Positions 21,984 to 29,940 of a stretch of DNA of 64,000 bases are shown here, piece after piece (position 1 is the stretch's first letter; every line of letters begins with the position of its first letter). The notes under the pieces are model-generated. The model worked only from the letters and a program-made list of their open reading frames with translations, did no database searches and had not been told where the DNA came from. The stretch comes from Rhodovulum sp. 12E13 (GTDB lineage: Bacteria; Pseudomonadota; Alphaproteobacteria; Rhodobacterales; Rhodobacteraceae), in NCBI RefSeq assembly GCF_003340565.1, contig NZ_QPLK01000014.1, forward strand, positions 1 to 64,000, read 5' to 3'. The position numbers were made by a program, and so were the translations under genes.

Positions 21984-22191
21984 CCAATCCACAGATGCTG
22001 CGGCTGTCCCCAACATATTGCGGGCAGCCGCGCCGCTGTCACAAAAATTCACTTTACAGCGCCGTCGCGACCCCGCACCATATCTCGTGAGGGGGGCGCA
22101 AAGGCACGCCGTCCCTTGAGCAGGCACCGAGCCCTTGGTGCAATGGGGGCAATACGACCGATTGCGCCGGGGCCAACCCAAGAGGCCGGGC

Positions 22192-22692
22192 ATGTCGCTT
22201 TCCGAAAGCTATCTCACCGAGGACGTCCACCCCATCGACATCGTGGAGTCGCTCGCCGAACGCCACGCCTGGGAGTTCGACCGGATCGGCGACGACCAGA
22301 TCGCCATGGCCGTCGAGGGCCAGTGGAAGCACTATTCGATCACGCTCGCCTGGTCGGGCTACGACGAGACGCTGCGGCTGATCTGCACCTTCGAGATGGA
22401 GCCCCCCGAAGAGCGGCTGCCCGCCCTTTACGAATGCCTCAACGCGGTCAACGACGCCTGCTGGGCCGGGGCCTTCGCCTACTGGGCCGAGCAGCGGCTG
22501 ATGACTTATCGCTACGGCCTGGTGATGGCCGGGGGGCAGATGCCCTGCCCCGACCAGATCGACCGTCTGATCGGCACCGCCGTCGCCGCGGCGGAGCGCT
22601 ACTACCCCGCCTTCCAGCTGGTGATCTGGGGCGAGCGCACGGCCACGGACGCGATGCAGGTCGCCATCGCCGAGGCCTACGGCCGGGCCTGA
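22192..22692 (+). CDS. YbjN-domain protein
   Basis: The 166-residue protein matches the YbjN family, with motifs VESLAERHAWEFDRIGDDQI, LRLICTFEMEPPEERLPALY, NAVNDACWAGAF and the C-terminal YYPAFQLVIWG. The fold resembles type III secretion chaperones. E. coli YbjN affects stress and motility, but the molecular function is unknown. The ATG at 22192 (MSLSESY) is chosen over an upstream in-frame codon because AGAGG precedes it and conservation starts there. Repeat copy B follows 130 bases after the stop. Confidence 0.88.
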   Translation: MSLSESYLTEDVHPIDIVESLAERHAWEFDRIGDDQIAMAVEGQWKHYSITLAWSGYDETLRLICTFEMEPPEERLPALYECLNAVNDACWAGAFAYWAEQRLMTYRYGLVMAGGQMPCPDQIDRLIGTAVAAAERYYPAFQLVIWGERTATDAMQVAIAEAYGRA

Positions 22693-22822
22693 GCGGCCCG
22701 CCCGTCCCCCGGGCGACGGCGCCCCGATCCGCGCGGCGTGTCCTCGTCGCCGCAGCGGGCCGCGAGAAGCGCCGACCCCGGGGGATCGTTCCCGCCGCCG
22801 GGTCCCGCGGCGTCCGGGGAAA

Positions 22823-22884
22823 GGGGGCGCTGCCCCCGTCGCCTTGCGGCGACTCCCCCGGAGTATTTCAGCCAAGATGATGGG
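22823..22884 (+). repeat. Intergenic hairpin repeat, copy B
   Basis: Same architecture as copy A: a G-run/C-run hairpin, a GTCGCC...GGCGAC hairpin, CCCCCGGAGTATTTC and the tail CAAGATGATGGG. The tail overlaps the 3' end of the convergent VPxPA-CTERM gene and encodes its last residues and stop. Confidence 0.8.
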
Positions 22885-23623
22885 ACGAGGCGGCGCGTGG
22901 ATGGCGACGGGACGCGAGCAGGCCGAGGCAACCGATTCCGGCGAGCATCATCGGCACGGAGGCGGGAACGGGCATCACGGGGGGATCGGCCGCTTCCGAG
23001 AGCGGGAAACCGAACAGGGCGTTCAGGCTCGTGTCGGTCGCGCCGGTCCGGACCGTTAAGCCGTAGGCGCCCCCGAGGTTCAGCGTCTGAAGGCCCGGGA
23101 ACGGCACGTAATCCTCGCCCGCGGTGCCAGGCAACGATGGCGATGTCGCCCCGAACTTGCCGCTCGCCGCGGTGCCGGCGGCGTGAAGCACTTCGAAAGA
23201 GGACGACAGGGTGCGCGGGGCGTCCGGGTCCTGCCAGCCGTAGACGGCAAGGTCGTGTCTCGCGCCGGCGATCAGGCCGGCGAGGTCGTGACTGTCGCCG
23301 CCGGGATTGTTGCCAAGGCTCACAGATTGGGTGTCCTGGAAGAGAACCGGGCCCGATGGGGCCGCGGGCCCCGACCCCGCCGCCATGCTGCACTCGGGGA
23401 TGCTTACACCGGTCGGCGTGCCGAACTCGTCCACGAGGGGCAGCCCGTTTCCGTCGATCCGGGTCCAGACCGTGCCGGTCGTGCTGAGCACGCCCACGGC
23501 GCCGCTCTGCACATCGCCATTGAAGAGATCGTGGTCCGCGTTGATGACGGTCGCCGAGGCCGCTGCGCCGGCGCCGGAGGCGAGACAGGCCCTGCCCATG
23601 ACGCCGGGGATGGCGAAGGGCAT
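22868..23623 (-). CDS. Exported protein with VPxPA-CTERM sorting signal
   Basis: The 251-residue product ends in the C-terminal sorting tripartite signal used by exosortase/XrtE-type systems in Rhodobacterales: a VPASVPMMLAGIGCLG motif with hydrophobic helix, followed by the basic ASRRHPR. The N-terminus (PGVMGRACLASGAGAAASA) looks like a short signal peptide. The middle region is Gly/Ser/Thr-rich without a recognised domain. It is likely a secreted, surface-sorted protein. The last residues (SHHLG) and stop codon fall inside repeat copy B. The ATG at 23621-23623 has GAGGGG upstream. It is divergent from meaB. Confidence 0.8.
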   Translation of the reverse strand: MPFAIPGVMGRACLASGAGAAASATVINADHDLFNGDVQSGAVGVLSTTGTVWTRIDGNGLPLVDEFGTPTGVSIPECSMAAGSGPAAPSGPVLFQDTQSVSLGNNPGGDSHDLAGLIAGARHDLAVYGWQDPDAPRTLSSSFEVLHAAGTAASGKFGATSPSLPGTAGEDYVPFPGLQTLNLGGAYGLTVRTGATDTSLNALFGFPLSEAADPPVMPVPASVPMMLAGIGCLGLLASRRHPRAASSHHLG

Positions 23624-23797
23624 TTCGGTATCCCCTCGTCTTTACCCGGCGTCGGGCTTGGACAGCCGGGTGCGAAATGCCGGGCGGAGGCGCCGCCGGT
23701 CGCTGCGCCCGCGCGCAGCGGGCTGGACACGGCCGGCGCCGCGTCGCATCTCCCGGTGGTGCGCCCGCGGGCGGTCGGCAGTCGGGGAGGCGGCGAG

Positions 23798-24799
23798 ATG
23801 GACGCAGACGCTCTGGCGGAGGGCGTGGCCCGGGGTGACCGGCGGGCCCTGGCGCGCGCGATCACGCTGATCGAGAGCGGGCGGGCCGACCACCGTTCCG
23901 CAGCGGTGCGCCTGTCGGAGCGGCTGGCGGGCACGGGCCGGCAGGCGCTGCGCATCGGGCTGTCGGGGACGCCGGGTGTCGGCAAGTCGACCTTCATCGA
24001 GGCGTTCGGCCTGATGCTGACGGGGCAGGGCCTGCGGGTGGCAGTGCTGGCGGTCGATCCGTCCTCGGCCCGCTCGGGCGGCTCGATCCTGGGCGACAAG
24101 ACGCGGATGGAGCGGCTGTCGCGCGACCGATCCGCCTTCATCCGCCCCTCGCCCGCGCAATCGCAGCTGGGCGGGGTGGCGCGGCGCACGCGCGAGGCGG
24201 TGGCGCTGTGCGAGGCGGCGGGCTTCGACGTGGTTCTGGTCGAGACGGTGGGGGTGGGTCAGTCCGAGACGGTGGTGGCCGAGATGGCCGACCTGTTCGT
24301 GCTGCTGCTTGCGCCGGCGGGGGGCGACGAGCTGCAGGGCGTCAAGCGCGGCATCATGGAGATCGCCGACCTTATCCTCGTCAACAAGGCCGATGGCGAG
24401 CTGAAGCCCGCCGCGACCCGCACCTGCGCCGACTATGCCGGCGCGCTGAAGCTGTTGCGCAAGCGCCCGCAGGACCCCGAGGGCTTCCCCAGGGCGATGA
24501 CCGTCTCGGCCGTCTCGGGCGACGGGCTGGAGGCCGCCTGGGCCGAGATGCAAGCGCTCGCCGAGTGGCGCAAGGCGCACGGCCACTGGGAGCGGCGCCG
24601 CGCCGAGCAGGCCCGCGGCTGGTTCGACTACGAGGTGCGGCAGGGGCTCCTGGCGCGGCTCACCTCCGACCCCGACACCCGCGCCCGGATGGAGCGGCTG
24701 GGCGCCGCGGTCGCCGCCGGCGAGACCTCCGTCACCGCCGCCGCCGAGGAGATGCTGGGCGCGCTCGGGCTGGGCCTGCGCGGCGACGGCGCGGGCTGA
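23798..24799 (+). CDS. meaB: Methylmalonyl-CoA mutase-associated GTPase MeaB
   Basis: This 333-residue G3E-class GTPase loads and protects adenosylcobalamin-dependent methylmalonyl-CoA (or ethylmalonyl-CoA) mutase. Motifs are the Walker A GTPGVGKST near residue 58, VDPSSARSGGSILGDKTRM, ETVGVGQSE and the NKAD guanine-specificity loop. In Rhodobacterales this enzyme serves the ethylmalonyl-CoA pathway and propionate metabolism. The ATG at 23798-23800 has GGGGAGG 7 bases upstream. No mutase gene is in the window. Confidence 0.95.
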   Translation: MDADALAEGVARGDRRALARAITLIESGRADHRSAAVRLSERLAGTGRQALRIGLSGTPGVGKSTFIEAFGLMLTGQGLRVAVLAVDPSSARSGGSILGDKTRMERLSRDRSAFIRPSPAQSQLGGVARRTREAVALCEAAGFDVVLVETVGVGQSETVVAEMADLFVLLLAPAGGDELQGVKRGIMEIADLILVNKADGELKPAATRTCADYAGALKLLRKRPQDPEGFPRAMTVSAVSGDGLEAAWAEMQALAEWRKAHGHWERRRAEQARGWFDYEVRQGLLARLTSDPDTRARMERLGAAVAAGETSVTAAAEEMLGALGLGLRGDGAG

Positions 24800-24803
24800 G
24801 CCC

Positions 24804-26225
24804 TCAGAGCGCCCCCACCGGCACCTGCGCGATCCACGTCAGCCCCTCGAAATAGAGGGCGAGCGCGGCCAGAGCCAGATCGCCGCCCACGGCCCAGAGC
24901 CCCCAGATCCCGGCGCCGAGGACCACGAGCGGCACCCACCAGACGAAGGCCAGCGCGAGCGCGGCGCGGACGGCGCGCAGCGCGCTCCGGTCGGCCTCGC
25001 CGATCCAGTCCGCCACCGGCCGCCGCAGCCCGCGCGGCCACAGCCCCTGCACCCCCAGCAGGCTGACGGCGAAGTGCAGCGCCGTCGGCAGGATTGTGGA
25101 GAACAGCATCAGGTAGAGCCAGACGTAGTCCCACGGCGCCATGTAGACCCCCGCGAACAGCGCCCCGAGGTCGAGCAGGGGCGTGCCCGCCAGCAGGTTC
25201 AGCCAATGCATTACGGCGACGAGCGTCGCGCCCAGCGCGAGGAACAGGACGCAGGCCACCGCGAGGTCCGCCACCCCCCAGAGCAGCGGCAGCCGGGCGC
25301 GCAACCCCCGCCGCAGGAAGGTGAGCGTGACGGCGTAGGAGAGGGTGTCGAACAGCGCGTTGAGCAGGGGCAGGACGCCGAGGAAGAGGAAGATGGAGCG
25401 TCTCTCGTCCGACAACGCCGTCCAGTCGATCACGGCGGCGGACAGAGTAATGGCAGCCACCACTCCGATCGTCAGGCCCAGTCGCGCGATCAGCGGCCGG
25501 CGGTGGGCGTCCAGCCACAGAATGACGACTCCGAATGCGGCTGCGACTGCGATTGCGAGTGCGACTGCGCCTGCGACTGCGACTGCGACTGCGGCTGCGA
25601 GGACCAACAGCCAGTCCGCGGTCCTCCGAACCGCGTCACGCGGACTGGCTGCCGCCAGCGTCCGCCCAATGACGCCGAGGATCAGGATGACGAAGGCGCC
25701 GGAGAGGGCCGCGCGCTCCCACCAGAAGGGCGCCGGCTCCGCCAGCACGGCGCTGCCGACCCGCGCCGCCTCGCCGGTCACGATCCACTGCGCGATGGGC
25801 AGCGCGATGGGATAGGCCACCGCGATCAGCAGGGCAGCGTCGTAGAGGCGCCAGGTCATCGCGGCGCGGAACAGGGTCGGCACCGGGTCGCGATCATCGG
25901 CCGGGTCGCAGACGCGCCGCCAGACGGCCATCACGTTGCGGCGGGTGAGGGTGGTGTAGATCTGGGTGTAGGTCGACCTGCGCAGCGTGCCGGCGACGAA
26001 GGCGCGGCTCGCCCCGTCGGACAGGTTGAGCAGCGCCGTCACCCAGAGCAGCAGCCACGCGATGGCGCCCGCCCACACCCACCACGGCGCGGGCGTGTTG
26101 AACAGCGCCAGCAGCGTGCCGCCGGTGGCGACCCCCCAGATCGCGGCATTGATCCCGACATGCCCCGCCTCGCGCTGGCCCGCCTCGCGCTTGCCGGTCT
26201 CGCGCTGCCCGCTCTCGTCTCTCAC
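24804..26225 (-). CDS. Polytopic membrane protein of unknown function containing a 6-bp microsatellite
   Basis: About 473 residues with roughly 10-11 predicted membrane segments, starting from a GTG at 26223-26225 with GAGGGG close upstream. The N-terminus has short repeats (ETGKREAGQREAGH). I do not recognise the family. One membrane segment is encoded by eleven 6-bp units (25537-25602), giving an alternating Val/Ala helix. The stop lies only 4 bases from the convergent meaB stop. The long frame upstream of the GTG is low complexity and is not taken as coding. The start is uncertain. Confidence 0.75.
   Translation of the reverse strand: MRDESGQRETGKREAGQREAGHVGINAAIWGVATGGTLLALFNTPAPWWVWAGAIAWLLLWVTALLNLSDGASRAFVAGTLRRSTYTQIYTTLTRRNVMAVWRRVCDPADDRDPVPTLFRAAMTWRLYDAALLIAVAYPIALPIAQWIVTGEAARVGSAVLAEPAPFWWERAALSGAFVILILGVIGRTLAAASPRDAVRRTADWLLVLAAAVAVAVAGAVALAIAVAAAFGVVILWLDAHRRPLIARLGLTIGVVAAITLSAAVIDWTALSDERRSIFLFLGVLPLLNALFDTLSYAVTLTFLRRGLRARLPLLWGVADLAVACVLFLALGATLVAVMHWLNLLAGTPLLDLGALFAGVYMAPWDYVWLYLMLFSTILPTALHFAVSLLGVQGLWPRGLRRPVADWIGEADRSALRAVRAALALAFVWWVPLVVLGAGIWGLWAVGGDLALAALALYFEGLTWIAQVPVGAL
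25537..25602. repeat. Hexanucleotide microsatellite (11 units, TGCGAC-like)
   Basis: Eleven imperfect 6-bp units with consensus GCGACT lie inside the membrane-protein gene. A unit gain or loss changes the protein by two residues (Val-Ala) and keeps the frame, so it can vary the length of one membrane helix. Confidence 0.8.
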
Positions 26226-26589
26226 GGCCCCCTCGATCGCTGCTGAGCCCAGCGTGACCGGACGGCCCGTCGATGACAAGGCGGGGGCGGACCGTCGCGC
26301 CCGTCGCGGAATGGCCCAAGCGCTGTTCTCGCCGGAAGGGAATGGCGCGCGCAGGCCAGCGCCGGGCCTGCCGCGCCGTGCCCACCGAGCCGGAGACGGG
26401 CCGGGGACATCGGGGACCCCGCCGGGGGCGCCCCCGCCCGCCATGCACCGCGCCCCCGGCGCCGCACCCTCGGCCAGGGACAGGCCGGGGCGCAACGCGC
26501 CTACCGTCGGGCGCGCGCCCGCGCCCCCGTCGCCGGTCCGCGTGCGGCACGGTCGGGCGCGCAGGCGCACCCGCGGGTGGGGAGCCGCC
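26226..26589. other. Non-coding GC-rich gap
   Basis: 364 bases between the SseB-like gene and the membrane-protein gene. No gene, RNA or clear regulatory motif is seen; it should hold the promoter of the membrane-protein gene. Confidence 0.5.
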
Positions 26590-27381
26590 TCACCGCAGGC
26601 GCGGTGGCGCATCGGGATCGGTGCCGGGGGCGCGGGGGGGCTCGGGCGCCGCGGCGCGGGGCAGGTCGAAGCGCAGGGCGACGCGGGCGAGGCGCGCGGC
26701 CAGGATGTGGTCGGCAGGCAGGAAGGCCACGTCGAGCGTGCCCGCTTCGAGGCCGGAGAAGGTCAGCGCCTCGCCCACGGCGCGCGACAGAGCCCCTTCC
26801 GCCCCCGGCGCGGCGCCAATGAAGGCCAGCATGTGCGAGCGCGCGCCCCCCTCGTAGGCGACCGTGGCGAGGAAGGCGGCCTCGGCCATGCCCTCGGCCC
26901 GCGCGAGCTTGGCGTCGAGCGCGCGCAGGAGCCGCTCGGGCAGCGCGTCGGGCGGCGCGATCTCGCGCGGCTGGGCCACCGCCTCGGCCGGCCGCTGCGC
27001 CACGGTGCCGGCGAGCCACTCCACCGCCTCGGCCGGCAGCAGCATCTCCGAGGGGGCCTCGCCGAGGTTCACCCCCAGCCCGATGCCGCGCCCCGCCAGC
27101 ATCTCGACCGCCCGCCGCCCGGCCATCGCGGCATAGGGCGTCGGGCCACCGGCAAAGCGCGCCAGCCGGTCCTCGCGGTCGTAGGCCAGCACGAACGGCC
27201 CCTCGTCGAGCGGAAAGATGCGCGGCTCCACCGTGTCGGAGCCGGGCTCGGGGTCGCGCTGGAGCATCAGGAAAAGCTCTCCCTCGACGAGCCGGGCGTA
27301 GAAGGCGAGGCGGGCGGCGTCGTCGTCGGGCGCGGCCTCCATCGCGGCGGCGGCGATGTCGAGAGGGGTCGGCGCGCTCAT
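26590..27381 (-). CDS. SseB-like protein
   Basis: The 263-residue protein has an N-terminal SseB-type domain (DDDAARLAFYARLVEGELFLML, then GPFVLAYDREDRLARF and YAAMAGRRAVEML). The C-terminal half (about 150-250) resembles the SseB C-terminal domain, followed by a proline-rich tail. The function of bacterial SseB proteins is uncertain; E. coli SseB is named for enhanced serine sensitivity. The ATG (27379-27381) overlaps the stop of the uracil-DNA glycosylase-like gene as ATGA, so the two are translated together. Confidence 0.78.
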   Translation of the reverse strand: MSAPTPLDIAAAAMEAAPDDDAARLAFYARLVEGELFLMLQRDPEPGSDTVEPRIFPLDEGPFVLAYDREDRLARFAGGPTPYAAMAGRRAVEMLAGRGIGLGVNLGEAPSEMLLPAEAVEWLAGTVAQRPAEAVAQPREIAPPDALPERLLRALDAKLARAEGMAEAAFLATVAYEGGARSHMLAFIGAAPGAEGALSRAVGEALTFSGLEAGTLDVAFLPADHILAARLARVALRFDLPRAAAPEPPRAPGTDPDAPPRLR

Positions 27382-28019
27382 CCCATCACCTCGGCGACGC
27401 GGGCGCGCAGCGCCGGCAGCAGCTCGGCCTCGAACCAGGGGTTGCGCTTCAGCCAGGCCGTGTTGCGCCAGGACGGGTGGGGCAGGGGAAAGACGTCGGG
27501 GGCGAACTCCCGCCATCTGGCCACCGTGGCCGTCACGCCGCGCTTCGCCGCCACGCCGAGATGCCAGCGCTGGGCGTAGCCGCCGATCAGCAGCGTCAGG
27601 CGCACGGGGCCGGCATGGGCCAGCGCGTCGGCCCGCCACGTCTCGGCGCAGAGCCGGGGCGGCGGCAGGTCGGATCCCTTGGCGTCGTAGCCCGGAAAGC
27701 AGAAGGCCATCGGCACGATCGCAACGCGGGACCGGTCGTAGAAGGCCGCCTCGTCCAGCCCCAGCCATGCCCGCAGCCGCGTGCCCGAGGCATCCCAGAA
27801 GGGCGTGCCGGCGGCATGGACCCGCATCCCCGGCGCCTGGCTGGCGATCAGGAGACGCGCGCCCGGGCGAAACCAGATCACCGGGCGGGGCGCGTGGCCC
27901 GTGGCCGTCGCCGCGAAGCGCCCGGCGCAGAGCCGGCAGGCGGCCAGTCGCTCCGGCAGGGGGGGCTGGGCCGATGGGCCGGCCGGAGGGTCTTGGGGGC
28001 GGGGGGCGGACGCAGTCAT
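27378..28019 (-). CDS. Uracil-DNA glycosylase superfamily protein
   Basis: The 213-residue protein starts with LPERLAACRLCAGRF. The UDG-fold motifs follow: a glycine-rich ASQAPGMRVHAAGTPFWDASG, VAIVPMAFCFPGYD and the C-terminal PLPHPSWRN, equivalent to the HPSP-type motif. Relatives annotated as uracil-DNA glycosylase family proteins in alphaproteobacteria share this layout. Only one CxxC pair is present, so a 4Fe-4S cluster as in UDG families 4 and 5 is unlikely. The ATG at 28017-28019 has a weak GGGA upstream. It is coupled to the downstream SseB-like gene. Confidence 0.82.
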   Translation of the reverse strand: MTASAPRPQDPPAGPSAQPPLPERLAACRLCAGRFAATATGHAPRPVIWFRPGARLLIASQAPGMRVHAAGTPFWDASGTRLRAWLGLDEAAFYDRSRVAIVPMAFCFPGYDAKGSDLPPPRLCAETWRADALAHAGPVRLTLLIGGYAQRWHLGVAAKRGVTATVARWREFAPDVFPLPHPSWRNTAWLKRNPWFEAELLPALRARVAEVMG

Positions 28020-28713
28020 GTCCCTAGGGTATGGGACCACGCCGCGGGAGCAAGCGGTTGCGTGAGGGCAGCGGCCCGCGAGAGAGCCTACCGGTCGGGC
28101 CGGCGGAGCCGGCCCGACCGTGGTGCCCTCTCGTCGCGTCGGATGATCCAGGCGAGCCGACGCCATGGCGCTCGGGTGCGTTCGGTTCCTGTCGGGCGCG
28201 GCTCGGCGGTTCGGCGGCTCGGCTCCGGCCTCGCGTTCTGTGAGGGGCTGTGCTCCCGGCCTCACCCGTGCGCGAGCGTTGCGGGGCAGGGGGGAGGCAG
28301 CAGCGCCGGGCGGGGCCGCGCCGGAGCGCCCTCTACGGCGGGCGTCGATCATTGCGCCCGGTGAGCAGGCCGTAGCGCGTCCTGTGCGGCTCGCCGGGGC
28401 GGACCCCGCACCCTGGAGTCGCGTCTGCGAGCCGGGCCGGGGGCACCGGCGCGCGGCCGGGGCGGCGGCGCGCGCGACCCCCGGCATGTCGCCGACCGTC
28501 AGGACCGCCGATCCGGAACGCACCTGCGCCGCGCGCCCGGCGGGGCCGCGCCGTTCCGCTGCCGGTGCCGTCCCGTTCGGCCGACACGGCGCTCGCCCCC
28601 GGATCGGACGATGCCGAGATCCCTCCCCCCATCCATGGGGCGTCGGCGGGCATGGCGAGGGGGCTGCGCGCGCGGCAGGCAACCCGCACCCTGCAATGCC
28701 GCCGGGCGCGGCG
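28020..28713. other. Long GC-rich non-coding region with one strong hairpin
   Basis: 694 bases in which I see no protein with recognisable features on either strand. A perfect 12-bp-arm hairpin with a 5-base loop sits at 28092-28120, 73 bases upstream of the uracil-DNA glycosylase-like gene. The rest looks compositionally random. Confidence 0.5.
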
Positions 28714-29535
28714 TCAGCCCCGCAGGCGGACGAGGCGGTCGAGGTCGGCGCAGGCGGTCCGCGCGTCGTGGAACAGCAGGTCGATATCGACGATCTCGGT
28801 GATCTGCGCGTCATCGAGCTCCGCTCCGGGGGCGACACCGATGACGGCCCGCGGGACCGTCATGCGCAGCGCCACGACAAGGCGAATGAGATCCTGAAGG
28901 CGGTGATCGGTGCTCAGGGACAGCCCGATGATCTGCGGCTGCAGCGTCTCGACATGGGCGACGATCCCGTCGTGATCCCGGCCCACCTGCAGGTCGATAT
29001 CCCAGCCCGCCTCGCGGAACAGGTCCGCCGCCATGGTGATGCCGATGCCGTGCGTCTCGCCGGGAACGGTGGCGAAGAGCGCATGCCGACGCTCGTCATA
29101 GGGCTGCCCGCCCGGTGGCCCCTCGGCCCGCAGCGCCCGCATCAGGGCGTAGAGATGGCCGGTTCCGACGGTCACCTCCACGAAGGAGAGCCGCCCCTCG
29201 TCCCATCCTTCGCCCAGCTTCCGCGCGGCGGCACCGATATAGCCGAGATACACGCCCTGCCGTGTCAGGCCCGCGTCCCGGCGCTGCCGGATGAAGTCGA
29301 GCGCGGCGTCCGGCGCGGGCTGCACCAGGACGTCGCAGAAAGCGGCGAGGCTGCCGTCGTCGATCACCGGGTTCTCGAACCTGGCGCCCCGTTCCGCGAC
29401 CCGCGCGAGCCCCGCGACGATGTCGCTCGCGAGCGCCTCGACGGCCGACCGGTCGAACGTGCTCCGCTTGGCGGCGAAACGCGTGGCTGTACGAAGGAAG
29501 ACCTCCGCGTCGAGCAGAACGTCCTGGTTGCCCAC
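28714..29535 (-). CDS. Cobalamin-binding-domain regulator of the AerR/PpaA type
   Basis: The 273-residue protein has a helical region (about 60-140, with RQGVYLGYIGAAARKLGEGW and FVEVTVGTGHLYALMRALR). A Rossmann-like B12-binding domain follows (about 155-265; ALFATVPGETHGIGITM, GWDIDLQVG, PQIIGLSLST). The cobalt-ligand motif DxHxxG is present as ExHxxG. This layout is that of AerR/PpaA/AppA-C proteins, antirepressors that couple B12 and light to PpsR/CrtJ in purple bacteria. The start is a GTG at 29533-29535 with GGGAGGGG 7 bases before it; no good ATG fits. It could instead be an unrelated corrinoid sensor. Confidence 0.75.
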   Translation of the reverse strand: MGNQDVLLDAEVFLRTATRFAAKRSTFDRSAVEALASDIVAGLARVAERGARFENPVIDDGSLAAFCDVLVQPAPDAALDFIRQRRDAGLTRQGVYLGYIGAAARKLGEGWDEGRLSFVEVTVGTGHLYALMRALRAEGPPGGQPYDERRHALFATVPGETHGIGITMAADLFREAGWDIDLQVGRDHDGIVAHVETLQPQIIGLSLSTDHRLQDLIRLVVALRMTVPRAVIGVAPGAELDDAQITEIVDIDLLFHDARTACADLDRLVRLRG

Positions 29536-29940
29536 CTTGCGCCCCTCCCTCTCGACAGTGAAACTTCGCGGGGCCGCGCTTGCAAGAGCGAAGGCCAGGG
29601 TGACCCCTGCACATTTCGCCGCGGGCGCCATGCCGCGACCTGCATCCGGCCAGGCTCGACCTCGACGTTTCCCGGGTATGGCTGGCCCGCTGCCCCAGGG
29701 TCGCCCCTGCACTGCAGGCACAGCTAAGAGCGCCAGAGTCGCGCGGGCCGACTGCCGCCACACGGCTCTGATGGTGTGACCGTCGCCCGACGACATCTGG
29801 TGTGCCAAGGCGGGTTCAGACGTTCCTTGACTGGCGCGCGCGGCCCATTCCGAAGGCGGAACGACATGGGCTCGCCTTTCCTGGTCGACCAACTGGCAAG
29901 ACCGTTTCCCAGGGCCCGGAATACCAGCTAATTCGGACTT
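29536..29940. other. Divergent non-coding region
   Basis: 405 bases between the cobalamin-binding regulator and the antiporter, which face away from each other. It should hold both promoters. I find no PpsR-type site or other clear operator. Confidence 0.5.

Noticed and set aside
26226-26612. N-terminal extension of the membrane protein (129 more codons)
   Set aside because: The extension is Arg/Gly/Pro low complexity. A GTG with a good Shine-Dalgarno at 26225 gives a sensible start.
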